Shown piece after piece: positions 1 to 8,078 of a stretch of 16,093 nucleotides of DNA. Source of the stretch: an uncultured Spirochaetia bacterium. Its GTDB lineage: Bacteria; Spirochaetota; UBA4802; JAGODF01. Location: the NCBI GenBank assembly GCA_937967705.1, contig CALCJG010000064.1:1-16093 (forward strand). Reading direction: 5' to 3'. The notes beneath the pieces are model-generated. The model saw nothing but the letters and a program-made list of their open reading frames with translations, made no database searches and was not told where the DNA came from. Numbering within the stretch: the first letter of the stretch is position 1; every line of letters begins with the position of its first letter. Both the position numbers and the translations under genes were made by a program.

Positions 1-108
1 ATCATAAAGGCATATCCCCACGCAGGACCCTAGAACCGTTCGAAGAATGTCCGGTTCCCGGGCCACCACCAGGTCAGCAATTCCCACATTGACGAGGTTA
101 AAGTTCAT
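1..108 (-). CDS. cheD: CheD, chemoreceptor glutamine deamidase (partial, N-terminus only)
   Basis: Translating the minus strand from the ATG at 108-106 gives 36 residues that run off the window edge. They include [11 protein letters not shown] at residues 26-36, the hallmark of the CheD family; the Cys at residue 29 is the catalytic cysteine. CheD deamidates specific glutamines on methyl-accepting chemotaxis proteins, and in some bacteria it also binds CheC. The catalytic histidine and the rest of the protein (usually about 160 residues) lie outside the window. The start is supported by GGGAGG about six bases upstream, inside the end of cheR. The first 11 bases overlap the cheR 3' end, so the two genes are probably translationally coupled and cotranscribed. 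The family call is firm despite the short length because the motif is so specific. Confidence 0.9.
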   Translation of the reverse strand, partial: MNFNLVNVGIADLVVAREPDILRTVLGSCVGICLYD

Positions 109-961
109 TCTTAGCCTCCCGTGGCACATAAACCGGCGATTCCAGGATTTTCATGTATGAAAAATCATCAGAAATGGAATGCAGCGTTTCCGAATGACCG
201 ATGAAGAGGTACCCGGTTTTTAACAACACTTTATAAAATCCCGCCACCAGTTTTTTCTGATGCTCTCGGTCAAAATATATCATGACATTCCTGCAATAAA
301 CGACATCGAGACTGTCCGGATAGGCGCTCTTGAAAAGGTTCAGGTAGGAAAACTTCACCAGACTTTTAACCTCATCCTTGACCGTAAAGAGCTCCGGATA
401 CTCCTTATCCTGAATGAAATACTTTTTCAGCAGTTCTGGAGGAACTTTTTCTATACGCCGTCCCGAATATTCCCCCTTGCGTGCAAAATCCAGCACGGAA
501 GGAGCAATATCGGTTGCTAAAATCTCAACATTCCAACCGCTGAATAGCCGCATGTTTTCCAATACACAGAGGGCAATGGTATAGGGTTCCTCGCCGGTAG
601 AACAGCCGGCACTCCATATTCTCAGACGCCTTGTGTTCTTCTTGGCTTCCATAATCCGGGGGAAGCAAAACTCACTCATGGCCTCAAACTGCCGCTCGTT
701 TCTGAAGAAATAGGTCTCATTGGTAGAGACAACATCGATCAGCGCCTCAATCTCCTTTGTTTTATCCTTCAGTCCATGGATATAATCATAATAGTCAGAA
801 AAAGAATCAAGCTTCAGAGCCTGCAGTCTTTTTCTCAACCTATTGGAAAGGAGGGTGATCTTCGAATCCTTCAGAAAAATACCGCTCTCCTCATAAATGA
901 GTTTGGCAAATCTCTGAAACTCTTCTTCATTTAACCGTTTAATATTGTTAAATTCTATCAT
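98..961 (-). CDS. cheR: CheR, chemoreceptor glutamate O-methyltransferase
   Basis: CheR transfers methyl groups from S-adenosylmethionine to glutamates on chemoreceptors during adaptation. The protein is about 287 residues, normal for CheR. The N-terminal helical domain (about residues 8-75) is followed by TNETYFFR near 80-87. The SAM-binding segment [13 protein letters not shown] lies near 118-130, an acidic motif II ([12 protein letters not shown]) near 149-160, and the conserved [11 protein letters not shown] near 221-231. I see no fused TPR or other extra domain. The start is uncertain: I chose the ATG at 961, which follows GGTGG closely; an in-frame GTG two codons upstream (967) is the alternative and has no better ribosome site. 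A sigma-70 type promoter lies about 80 bases upstream, and cheD overlaps the end. CheR is therefore probably expressed separately from the preceding flagellar genes. Confidence 0.93.
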   Translation of the reverse strand: MIEFNNIKRLNEEEFQRFAKLIYEESGIFLKDSKITLLSNRLRKRLQALKLDSFSDYYDYIHGLKDKTKEIEALIDVVSTNETYFFRNERQFEAMSEFCFPRIMEAKKNTRRLRIWSAGCSTGEEPYTIALCVLENMRLFSGWNVEILATDIAPSVLDFARKGEYSGRRIEKVPPELLKKYFIQDKEYPELFTVKDEVKSLVKFSYLNLFKSAYPDSLDVVYCRNVMIYFDREHQKKLVAGFYKVLLKTGYLFIGHSETLHSISDDFSYMKILESPVYVPREAKNEL

Positions 962-1039
962 AGCCACCGAATATTAATTTTCTGATGAGATGCTTGTTAC
1001 TGATAACGGGCATACCTTTGCAGGGGCAAAAGCGTATAA

Positions 1040-1068
1040 ATTTTAGGCCATAATAATAATTATGTCAA
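1040..1068 (-). promoter_or_regulatory. Sigma-70 type promoter for cheR-cheD
   Basis: On the minus strand TTGACA (1068-1063) is followed after exactly 17 bases by TAAAAT (1045-1040). This is a perfect -35 and a five-of-six -10 box. It lies in the 184-base region between the last flagellar gene and cheR and points toward cheR. Transcription would start near 1033 and leave a leader of about 70 bases. It does not resemble a sigma-28 site, so the vegetative sigma factor is the likely user. Confidence 0.75.
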
Positions 1069-1083
1069 CAGAATAAAAGCGAA

Positions 1084-1103
1084 GCTCAGCTGTTTTCCTG
1101 AGC
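1084..1103 (-). terminator. Possible weak hairpin terminator after the flagellar operon
   Basis: A six-base stem, GCTCAG pairing with CTGAGC, encloses an eight-base loop. It sits between the end of the last flagellar gene (1146) and the cheR promoter. On the minus strand it is followed by TTCGCTTTTATTCTG, a broken T-tract. Position favours a terminator, but the stem is short and the T-run imperfect, so partial read-through into cheR-cheD is likely. Confidence 0.3.
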
Positions 1104-1145
1104 GAAAAGGGGTGCATAATCATCATGAGAAGCCATGTCAGGGAA

Positions 1146-1994
1146 TCAGGCCTGATTTAGATTCAAGACAAGTTTTACTTCGCCCATGGGGATACCTGAG
1201 GACTTGGCAATCAATTCAATGGAATAGCCCTGAGTGTAAAGCTCAGATATCAAGGCATATTTGTCTTCACTGGTCTCGAAAAGACCAGTAATTCCCTTCT
1301 CATCCAGCCTTGGAATCGGTTCTTCCTTTTCAGGTGTTTCAATGACGTCAACATAGTCCTTGAATCTGCTGAAATCCTTCGCCAGGGGTATGTTTGCCGG
1401 CTTATCCTGCAAATATTTGTTCTGATCATCCGTTTCCAAAAAAACGGGGGCACCTGGTCTTTCGGTTGGAAGCTTCTTCATCCGATCAGGTCCGGGAGTC
1501 TGCAGCGAATCTGCAGTATGTTGGCTCCCCCCCTCCATGCTGTTGAGAATACGCTGTGCGATGGAGGTCATGATCTTCCGCGATTCTCTCATGAAGTCAT
1601 GGATCCATCCCCCGGAAGCAGCAGGAATATTCATAGACCCTTTACCAGTATTCTGGCTCATAATGTCCGGCTTCTCTCCCGCCCGGTCCTCATGCGAACC
1701 GCTGTTTTTCATAAGGGATTCAAAGCTCTCAGTATCATCAAGCCGGTTCACAATATCGATGCCCTTTAAATGTCCTGATTTTTCGAGAAGGATCTTCATG
1801 AGAGAAATGCGCTTCTCCATGAGGGAAATGTTTCTCTCCGCAGTGAGGTTGAAATCATTGATAATCTCATCCATTTCTCTGCGAAATCTTCTTTCACGAA
1901 ACTCCGTGGCCTTTTTCTCAAGCTTCAAGCTGATCACGAGATAGAACACGGCCATCATGATTACATTAACGAATATCAACAAAACGAACTGCAT
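1146..1994 (-). CDS. SwrB/DUF6115-like membrane protein with C-terminal helix-turn-helix-like segment
   Basis: The 282-residue protein has one N-terminal membrane segment (about residues 3-23). A charged, probably coiled-coil region follows to about 75, then a long low-complexity linker. The C-terminal segment of about 40 residues contains ELYTQGYSIELIAKSSGIP and GEVKLVLNL. This plan (membrane anchor, coiled coil, linker, HTH-like end ending in a GEV-LxLNL motif) matches the DUF6115 group and Bacillus subtilis SwrB. SwrB lies downstream of the sigma-28 gene and promotes FliP-dependent activation of the export apparatus. Here the gene likewise lies downstream of fliA and is the last flagellar gene before a promoter-bearing gap. 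The start ATG follows a run of seven G. The architecture is visible in the sequence; function by analogy to SwrB is inference, and overall similarity looks low outside the two ends. Confidence 0.72.
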   Translation of the reverse strand: MQFVLLIFVNVIMMAVFYLVISLKLEKKATEFRERRFRREMDEIINDFNLTAERNISLMEKRISLMKILLEKSGHLKGIDIVNRLDDTESFESLMKNSGSHEDRAGEKPDIMSQNTGKGSMNIPAASGGWIHDFMRESRKIMTSIAQRILNSMEGGSQHTADSLQTPGPDRMKKLPTERPGAPVFLETDDQNKYLQDKPANIPLAKDFSRFKDYVDVIETPEKEEPIPRLDEKGITGLFETSEDKYALISELYTQGYSIELIAKSSGIPMGEVKLVLNLNQA

Positions 1995-2023
1995 ACACCC
2001 CCCCTTGTCGAGCCGGCCGCGGA

Positions 2024-2332
2024 TTATTTCTTTACGTCTATGAACTTGCCCATCCTTTCATCCGTAAGGACCTTATCTTCTTCCTGACTTTCTTCTTCCT
2101 TCTTCCGCTTCCCATGGCGCTTTCTCTTTCCGTGTTCATCATGCGTGATGGACGTTTTTTCCATCTTTTTGTTTTCGTCCAGTTTTGTATTGACGAGTCT
2201 CGTCTGTTCCTCGGATTCCTGATCCAATACGTTCTGGAGAACCGCAGCCGCGGCACTCCTTTCCTGGGTGTTCTTTGCCACCTCATGCATCTGATTAATA
2301 TGCGTCTGAAGATCTATCGGTTTTACCGTCAT
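2024..2332 (-). CDS. Conserved small flagellar-cluster protein of unknown function
   Basis: The 102-residue soluble protein begins MTVKPIDLQTHINQMHEVAK, is strongly charged throughout, carries a basic cluster (GKRKRHGKRKK, about residues 68-78) followed by an acidic run, and ends in GKFIDVKK. I see no membrane segment, signal peptide or enzymatic motif. Small proteins with a similar PIDLQ opening and a basic tail occur in flagellar clusters of clostridia and spirochaetes, and I know of no assigned function. The ATG is well supported by GAGGAGG seven bases upstream. It sits 54 bases after fapA and 29 bases before the SwrB-like gene, so it is almost certainly part of the same transcript. The high charge suggests a disordered adaptor, which is only a guess. 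Confidence 0.75.
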   Translation of the reverse strand: MTVKPIDLQTHINQMHEVAKNTQERSAAAAVLQNVLDQESEEQTRLVNTKLDENKKMEKTSITHDEHGKRKRHGKRKKEEESQEEDKVLTDERMGKFIDVKK

Positions 2333-2386
2333 GACATAACCTCCTCATGAAACGGTTCTAACGAAGGCGAAACCACGATCAGAAAA

Positions 2387-4372
2387 TTACCTTCGCTTTC
2401 TGACACTGATAATTTTACTCTGTTCATCATCAAGAACGGGGGCCTCATACTCGGAGAACCTCCAGTTATCCCCTTCCAGTGTTATCTTGATATGATTATA
2501 CGGGTCCTTAACCTCGTATTTTTTATCCTTAATGAAGATATCCACACCCGGGAAAAGCGTCTTCTCGGCACAGACTCTCCCTTTCTGTTCCAGCATGGAC
2601 AGATAGGCTCTGAGCTCTTCGAGTTCCAGGGTAACCTCGTTTTGGCGATTCGTCAATTTCTGCTGCTGAGCCTTCAGTTTCGTAAGCATCTCTTCCCTAT
2701 CGGCGGGCAGATGTCCCCCCGAATTGTTCTTCTGCACTGTAAGTGTGGTAACGTCCTTCTTTACCTTTGCAAGCTCGTTTTCCACCTCGTGTTTGATCGT
2801 TTCCACATCGACAACCTGCTGATGGACCTTGGGATTGATCCCAACCCGCACCTCTGTCTTGGTGGAGGCATCGGCGCCCAGAAACCTGGCATTGACCTCC
2901 TCGCCGGCTCTTATCACCCCGCCCACGATTCGGGCTTTTCTTCCGTTGCAGAAAACCCTTCCGCCAGCATCCACATGGGAATGCAGAATTCCCTCTGCAA
3001 CGACAACATCCTTCTCTGCGATGATATTGGCTCCCTGTATAAACTTGGTGTATATGGAACCTCCCGTAGACTCGATCTTGGCCTCATCACGCCCCACAAT
3101 CCCCTGCCTGACGATAACATCCCCTTCCGCCTCCAGGAACGCCTTCTGAACGGATCCCCTCACCTCTATGTTGCCGGCGGCTTTTACGATGAAATTGTCC
3201 TGTACGCTCCCGGCAATGACAACGGAACCGAGAAAAACGATGTTCCCTGTTTCCAGAGAAACATCCCCCTTGACGTAGAAGACCGGCTCCACACTGATCT
3301 TGCCTGCCTGGAAAACCACCTGGCCGTTGATTTCTGCGGTCAGCTCCATCCCATCCTCGGAGAGAATGGTTCCCTTCCCATGTTTAAAGGGTGTGTCCTT
3401 GCCTGTCTTTGCGGGAAGAATTCTGTTAGTAAGGCTTCTTCCGGGAATACCCTCTTCCGCTGGAACCTTCACGGCCAGGACCTGCCCAACTACCACGTTC
3501 TCAAGGATATCCAGGTCTTTGAAATCAACCTTCTTGGTTTCCTTGTCTTCCTCGAAGGAAATCTGACTCTTGTCGATTTTGACCTTATAATCGATATAGG
3601 CATCCTTGCCGTGCCTCGGAGGAGTCCCTTCCGCTGCCAGGAGCGGCTTCGTATAATCCATCTCATCCAGGTATTCCTGGATGCGTTTCTCATTGATACC
3701 CGCCACCACACCGCTGGATCTCAAGGTATTCAACACATCATCAACATCCATGTGCCGGCCGGCAAACCTGGGGGGCACGAAATGGATGTATGCCTTCATC
3801 TCATCATCTGTTACCTCAACTGAGAAGGTTCCGTCCCACTCCGGTCGGGGCACCCATTCAGCAACCCGCACCGGGTTTCCAGAGGTCTTACGGGCCTCTT
3901 TCTCAATTTTCTTCATATCTGAATTGGTAATCTGCATGGAGAAGAGCCTGGTGGCAACATCATTGATGTCCGGTTTCCTACCCCGGCCCTTGGGAGGCGT
4001 TATCGTAAGCCATACACCGCTTTTCAGAACACGGATGATGACCTTGCTGTCAACATTCTTGTCTTCCTTTGATAGAACGAGGTCTTCATCGGAGAACTTG
4101 GAAAGCTTCTTGTCTATCTTGTCGAGGTCCTCATAGGAGTGATCGGTTTTGACAGGCCTGATCAGGACCTTATAGGGCTGGCGTCCCATACCGAACAGCC
4201 CCTTGGTCCCCTTTTCCATAATATCATAATCCAGATTGGAAACATCAACACCCAGTTCATCTGATGCGATTTCAAGAGCCTGACGGACGGAATCAGCGTA
4301 GACTTCAATCTCATCTTCGTGACTTGCGCTATCATCACCAATGCTCAGCAGCAGATCCTTGAGATTGCCCAT
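2387..4372 (-). CDS. fapA: FapA (DUF342) family protein with N-terminal Jag-type domain
   Basis: The protein is about 661 residues. Residues about 22-72 resemble the Jag_N domain, with EKGTKGLFGMGRQP as the typical glycine-rich end. Two related modules follow (about 112-164 and 184-237), each with a beta segment, a PP(K/R)...GR motif and a helix, as in the DUF342 N-terminal domain. Next come EEGIPGRSL near 306-314 and a long region of short beta repeats with regular glycines (about 365-510), which should form a beta-solenoid. A coiled-coil segment (about 515-600) and a beta-rich tail finish it. FapA proteins are flagellar assembly or polar-localisation factors in vibrios; the role here is inferred from family and context. 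I chose the ATG at 4372, just after the fliA stop; an in-frame TTG at 4384 would overlap fliA. Neither has a strong ribosome site, so translation probably depends on coupling to fliA. Confidence 0.88.
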   Translation of the reverse strand: MGNLKDLLLSIGDDSASHEDEIEVYADSVRQALEIASDELGVDVSNLDYDIMEKGTKGLFGMGRQPYKVLIRPVKTDHSYEDLDKIDKKLSKFSDEDLVLSKEDKNVDSKVIIRVLKSGVWLTITPPKGRGRKPDINDVATRLFSMQITNSDMKKIEKEARKTSGNPVRVAEWVPRPEWDGTFSVEVTDDEMKAYIHFVPPRFAGRHMDVDDVLNTLRSSGVVAGINEKRIQEYLDEMDYTKPLLAAEGTPPRHGKDAYIDYKVKIDKSQISFEEDKETKKVDFKDLDILENVVVGQVLAVKVPAEEGIPGRSLTNRILPAKTGKDTPFKHGKGTILSEDGMELTAEINGQVVFQAGKISVEPVFYVKGDVSLETGNIVFLGSVVIAGSVQDNFIVKAAGNIEVRGSVQKAFLEAEGDVIVRQGIVGRDEAKIESTGGSIYTKFIQGANIIAEKDVVVAEGILHSHVDAGGRVFCNGRKARIVGGVIRAGEEVNARFLGADASTKTEVRVGINPKVHQQVVDVETIKHEVENELAKVKKDVTTLTVQKNNSGGHLPADREEMLTKLKAQQQKLTNRQNEVTLELEELRAYLSMLEQKGRVCAEKTLFPGVDIFIKDKKYEVKDPYNHIKITLEGDNWRFSEYEAPVLDDEQSKIISVRKRR

Positions 4373-4376
4373 TCCA

Positions 4377-5177
4377 TCAACCAACGATATTCGACTTGAT
4401 CCTGCCCAGACGTCCCCTGAGCCTCATGATGGCCTTGGTGTGCAGCTGTGATACGCGGCTCTCGGTGACCTCCAGGACATCGCCTATTTCCTTAAGCGTA
4501 AGATCCTCATAATAGTAGAGGACAATTACCTTCTTCTCCTTGTCGGGGAGTTTCTTGATGGCATCGATGATATAGTCCCGAATCTCTTCTTTCTCGATAA
4601 GTATGTCGGGATTCATGTTCTCCGGTGCTTCCAGGGTTTCCAGGATTGAGAGTTCGTCACTGTCGTCCCCAAGATACCAGATATCATTCAGGGATAGTAG
4701 GGAGGTCCCGCTCAGTTTATTCAGAAGTACCTGGAACTCGTCCATGGAAATTCCCAGTTCCTGAGCTATCTCATCATCCTCAACAGTCCTTCCGAGCTTG
4801 TTTTCAAGATCGGTAATAACTTGCTCAATCTGTTTGGCCTTCTGGCGAATGGATCGGGGAATCCAGTCAATGGAACGCAATTCATCGAAGATCGCCCCCC
4901 TGATCCGGGTCATGGCATAGGTTTTAAATTTGATACCTCGGTTGGGATCGAATTTGCTGATGGCGTCGATCAGACCGAATACGCCATAGGAGACGAGGTC
5001 ATCGAATTCAATACTCTGAGGCATACCTATGGAGATCTTTCCCGCCACGTACTTTATCAGCGGTGAGTATTTCACGACGAAATAATCCCGGATATCCTGA
5101 TCCTTGGCCTTGGAATACCGTTTCCAGAGCTCCTCCTCGCCTATCTCGTCATACTCTTTGAATTTTTGGTTATTCAT
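4377..5177 (-). CDS. fliA: FliA/WhiG family RNA polymerase sigma factor (sigma-28)
   Basis: This is a group 3 sigma factor of 266 residues that directs RNA polymerase to late flagellar and chemotaxis promoters. Region 2 contains [20 protein letters not shown] and [18 protein letters not shown], followed by the FliA-typical [15 protein letters not shown]. Region 3 follows ([17 protein letters not shown]). Region 4 contains [20 protein letters not shown] and the [20 protein letters not shown]. The ATG lies behind a G-rich stretch (GGGTTGGGGGG) acting as ribosome site. It lies 17 bases after the small membrane protein gene and its stop is five bases from the fapA ATG. Its place inside the basal-body operon means the sigma factor is made together with the export apparatus. 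I see no anti-sigma gene flgM in the window. Confidence 0.95.
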   Translation of the reverse strand: MNNQKFKEYDEIGEEELWKRYSKAKDQDIRDYFVVKYSPLIKYVAGKISIGMPQSIEFDDLVSYGVFGLIDAISKFDPNRGIKFKTYAMTRIRGAIFDELRSIDWIPRSIRQKAKQIEQVITDLENKLGRTVEDDEIAQELGISMDEFQVLLNKLSGTSLLSLNDIWYLGDDSDELSILETLEAPENMNPDILIEKEEIRDYIIDAIKKLPDKEKKVIVLYYYEDLTLKEIGDVLEVTESRVSQLHTKAIMRLRGRLGRIKSNIVG

Positions 5178-5194
5178 AACCCCCCAACCCGTCT

Positions 5195-5728
5195 TTAATC
5201 ATTGTCTCTTCGGATCATTGTTCTGATAGCTTCTGCCATGAGTCTCGGCTCGTGTTTTATTTTTCGCTCGTTAACAACGACATGCTTCCCCATCTTCCCC
5301 TTGTCAATGCTGTCATCATAGGTATATTTGGGCAAATCGGAATCCTTCATGGGAACGAACTCCTCTTCTCCGGCCGCATCATCATCCTTCCCTTCATTCT
5401 TCGATTCCGACATGATGGATACCTTCTCCGCATCCCTGCCGCCCATGGAAGCCCGGTCATCCCCATGCCCCGGCGCTCCCTCCACGGCCCCGGGAGCAGC
5501 CATGACCTCATAGAGTTCCGGTACGAATTTTTTGACGACAGTTATTATCCCGTAACCCAGTGCGGCAAAAACCATCGTCATTAAAAACGATTTTAACAGT
5601 ACCGCTGAAAACCCGTTACCGCTAATTACTCCGATCAGAGTCGAAAGAACAAGGGCCGAAAGGCCGAAGAGCACGGCGGCTTTCACCTCTAGATCGAACT
5701 CACGAATGTTGATTACCCTTGAAATCAT
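5195..5728 (-). CDS. Two-helix membrane protein of unknown function between flhG and fliA
   Basis: The 177-residue protein starts [18 protein letters not shown]. Two hydrophobic helices follow (about 16-35 and 41-65), then a long charged, glycine- and acid-rich cytoplasmic-type linker, and a C-terminal tail [20 protein letters not shown] (about 157-176). No catalytic motif is visible. I recall comparable small membrane proteins in the same slot between flhG and the sigma gene in spirochaetes, with the tail as the best-kept part, but I cannot align them here. The start has only a weak ribosome site (CAGGTAA). A 69-base gap separates it from flhG, unusually large for this operon, and a weak promoter may lie there. 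The conserved tail far from the membrane suggests a tethered partner-binding peptide, perhaps for FliA or FlhG; that is inference. Confidence 0.82.
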   Translation of the reverse strand: MISRVINIREFDLEVKAAVLFGLSALVLSTLIGVISGNGFSAVLLKSFLMTMVFAALGYGIITVVKKFVPELYEVMAAPGAVEGAPGHGDDRASMGGRDAEKVSIMSESKNEGKDDDAAGEEEFVPMKDSDLPKYTYDDSIDKGKMGKHVVVNERKIKHEPRLMAEAIRTMIRRDND

Positions 5729-5760
5729 AGATTACCTGACAAATAAGACCTTTCAGTTTA

Positions 5761-5788
5761 AAAATACCAAAGGAGTTAAACAAATCAA
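5761..5788 (-). promoter_or_regulatory. Weak candidate promoter upstream of the membrane protein and fliA
   Basis: In the 69-base gap after flhG, TTGATT (5788-5783) and TATTTT (5766-5761) are 16 bases apart on the minus strand, each matching four of six consensus bases. A six-base inverted repeat GTTTAA/TTAAAC (5756-5761 and 5776-5781) overlaps the -10 region. The region is AT-rich, so chance matches are easy and this is only a candidate. Confidence 0.2.
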
Positions 5789-5797
5789 GCTATTTTT

Positions 5798-6670
5798 CTA
5801 TTCCTCCTCTTTTTCAGAGTCGCCGGAACGGAACATGTTCTTGAAGAAACTGGCCAGTCCGGATCCTTTTTCCTCCTCCACTTCCCTGTTCGTGATACGG
5901 TCTCCGATTATCGATACGCAGACAGAGGCCTTGGATTTCGGATAGCTGACGATGAAAGGCTTCTGATTTCTGACGGATTTGCCCACATAAACATCATCAA
6001 ACACAAAACCAAGGTTTTCCACCTTGATATTGAGAAACTGTCCCGCAATGTTGATGACCCGCTGTGCCACACGTTTTCCCTCGGAAACCGATTGCACTCT
6101 ATTGACGATCAGTTTGATCGATTTATCAGGCACCTGGGCGGCTATGGATTTTATGATTCCATAGGCATCCGTAATAGCGGTCGGTTCGGGAGTCGTAACC
6201 ACGATCACCTCATCTGCAGCCAGAACAAAACTCAGGACGTTCTGTGACACCCCGGCACCGGTATCAATGATCATGTAATCATCGGAATCCAACTCTGATA
6301 CCGACTCAATGAAGTCCATACGCTGCTTCTGATCCAGATTGGCCAGCTGATGGAATCCGGAGGCGCCCGCAATGATCTTTATCCCCTCGGGAACCTCAAT
6401 GACGATATCCTTGAGTTTCTTCTTCCCCTTGATCACATGATACAGGTTGTATTTTGGAATGATCCCCAGTATGACATTTATGTTCGCCAGCCCCAGATCG
6501 GCATCAAGGAGTGTTACAGACACGCCGTTTCTTGCCAGAGCAATGGCCAGACTCACTGAGAGACTCGATTTCCCGACCCCCCCTTTTCCGCTCGTCACGG
6601 CGATCGTTTTCGTTCTCTTGACAAGATTGTTTTCCAGTACCAGTCTTCTTAAATTCGCAGCCTGATCCAT
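5798..6670 (-). CDS. flhG: FlhG (FleN/YlxH), MinD-like ATPase controlling flagellar number
   Basis: FlhG is a ParA/MinD-type ATPase that limits flagellar number and stimulates the GTPase FlhF. The 290-residue protein begins [10 protein letters not shown], matching the DQAxxLR peptide by which FlhG activates FlhF. The deviant Walker [11 protein letters not shown] spans residues 27-36, the second conserved motif DADLGLAN lies near 56-63, and the Walker B-type segment [11 protein letters not shown] lies near 133-143. The C-terminus has [11 protein letters not shown] followed by a charged tail, consistent with the amphipathic membrane-targeting helix of this family. The gene starts 15 bases after flhF, so the two partners are coexpressed. 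All diagnostic motifs are intact. Confidence 0.95.
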   Translation of the reverse strand: MDQAANLRRLVLENNLVKRTKTIAVTSGKGGVGKSSLSVSLAIALARNGVSVTLLDADLGLANINVILGIIPKYNLYHVIKGKKKLKDIVIEVPEGIKIIAGASGFHQLANLDQKQRMDFIESVSELDSDDYMIIDTGAGVSQNVLSFVLAADEVIVVTTPEPTAITDAYGIIKSIAAQVPDKSIKLIVNRVQSVSEGKRVAQRVINIAGQFLNIKVENLGFVFDDVYVGKSVRNQKPFIVSYPKSKASVCVSIIGDRITNREVEEEKGSGLASFFKNMFRSGDSEKEEE

Positions 6671-6685
6671 TCCCTGTCTCCTGTA

Positions 6686-8035
6686 TTAGTTGGTCTGTGT
6701 CCCCATGATTAAGTTAATGATTTTATCCGCATCGGCAACAACTATATCGTTGGGAACCTCCTGCCCGTTTGTATAATAGGCAATGGGCTTTTTATACTTA
6801 TCGGCAACATCGATTATATTCCCAATATAGCTGGTTTCGTCCACCTTGGTAATGATCAGGCTGTCGAAGTGGATCTTGTCAAAAGCCTTGAATATATCTC
6901 CGGCATCAATCTTTTTCGTATTGGCACTGACGCACAGAATTTTCTCAAAATCATATTCCACAACATCCGCAAAACTCTTGATTTCAGATATTTTCAGCTC
7001 GTTCCTGTGACTTCTGCCCGACGTGTCTATCATGATGATTTCCGCTTTTTCCTTTTCCAAAATGTCCTTGAAATTCCGCTGATCATTGACCACATGGACG
7101 GGTATCTTCATGATCTCGGCATATTTTTTCAGCTGCTCCGTAGCGGCAATCCTGTAATTGTCTATTGTGATAAAGGAAACCGAGTGCCCCTCCCGAAGAG
7201 CGTAGATCGCCCCCAGCTTGGCCATGGTTGTGGTTTTCCCCACACCGGTGGGCCCGAAAAACATAATCACTTTCTTTTTATGACCCATCTTAATAGGCCC
7301 CTTGGTAACAATCCTGCTTTTCAGGAATTCCTTGAGGCTCTTCTCTATCTTATACTTGTCTTTCATGTCTTCCCTGCTCATGGAGTTCCTGACTTCTTCC
7401 ATGATCAGATTGGATTCCTCGTGATCGTATTCATTGTTTTTAAGAATAAGCCTGTACGGGTCAAGGAGCCTGTCTTCCTCCGTCTGACACTTCCCATGAC
7501 GCTCGCCTTCCCTCCCATGCTGGTCCATCATCCTTTTGAGTGTTTCCTTGATCTCATGGAATTCCTTCTCGAATTTTTTGAAGGATGAGAATTCCTCCTT
7601 GGTAATGGTAACGGTAGCGGGAGGCAATACGGTCACGGGAGCAACCGGCTCTTCATCATTCTCAGCATTTTTTGCGCGGATATCCGCTTCCAGATTTCCC
7701 AGGAAGGAATTGACGGCGGATTTCATGGGAGTTTCCCGGGGCGCCGCATCATTCAGATCCGTGACAACTCTGGGGGTTACGCTTTTCTTCACCGTTTCAT
7801 CACCTACGGTAATATCGATTCTCCCCTTTTTTTCTATCTTTTCCCGGGCGGGAGTTTTCTTTTCCTGTATGGCAGCAGTCAACTCCACAACGTCCTTGGC
7901 GAACATTTTTGAATTGAACAGCCCCCCTTCCTTTACATACTTGTGACTGATGGGTATGGCATCGTCACCATGATCCATTTTCAGCTTCATCATGGCTTCG
8001 TTATAGGTTTTGGCCCTGATTTTGACATATCTCAT
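6686..8035 (-). CDS. flhF: FlhF, SRP-type GTPase for flagellar placement
   Basis: FlhF is the third member of the SRP GTPase family, with FtsY and Ffh, and marks the site of flagellar assembly at the membrane. The 449-residue protein has an N-terminal B domain beginning MRYVKIRAKTYNEAMMKLK, then a long charged variable linker (about 55-185), an N domain (about 190-245) and a G domain. G motifs are intact: GPTGVGKTTT at 261-270, DNYRIAATEQLKKYA at 292-306, DTSGRS at 337-342 and TKVDE at 396-400. AGAAGGAGAAGAAG precedes the ATG. It lies 43 bases after flhA. In spirochaetes FlhF governs the subpolar position of periplasmic flagella; applying this here depends on the taxonomic guess. Confidence 0.96.
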   Translation of the reverse strand: MRYVKIRAKTYNEAMMKLKMDHGDDAIPISHKYVKEGGLFNSKMFAKDVVELTAAIQEKKTPAREKIEKKGRIDITVGDETVKKSVTPRVVTDLNDAAPRETPMKSAVNSFLGNLEADIRAKNAENDEEPVAPVTVLPPATVTITKEEFSSFKKFEKEFHEIKETLKRMMDQHGREGERHGKCQTEEDRLLDPYRLILKNNEYDHEESNLIMEEVRNSMSREDMKDKYKIEKSLKEFLKSRIVTKGPIKMGHKKKVIMFFGPTGVGKTTTMAKLGAIYALREGHSVSFITIDNYRIAATEQLKKYAEIMKIPVHVVNDQRNFKDILEKEKAEIIMIDTSGRSHRNELKISEIKSFADVVEYDFEKILCVSANTKKIDAGDIFKAFDKIHFDSLIITKVDETSYIGNIIDVADKYKKPIAYYTNGQEVPNDIVVADADKIINLIMGTQTN

Positions 8036-8078
8036 TGCTTCTTCTCCTTCACCGTTTTTTTATATCTTCACTGAATCA

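Noticed and set aside
2362..2395. Short inverted repeat CGAAGG/CCTTCG at the end of fapA as a terminator
   Set aside because: The stem is six bases with a 22-base loop, part of it lies in the fapA stop region, and no T-run follows.
2492..3823. A 443-codon plus-strand open frame, antisense to fapA
   Set aside because: It lies wholly opposite a well-supported FapA coding region, its translation is Cys-, His- and Leu-rich with no domain or ribosome site, and long open antisense frames arise from the codon use of the real gene.
4373..4384. TTG start for fapA four codons upstream of the chosen ATG
   Set aside because: TTG is rarer, has no ribosome site and adds only four residues; the ATG just after the fliA stop is the simpler choice, though the TTG is not excluded.
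6869..7588. A 239-codon plus-strand open frame antisense to flhF (similar ones lie opposite flhA and fliY)
   Set aside because: All motifs on the minus strand are intact and the antisense product has no recognisable feature.
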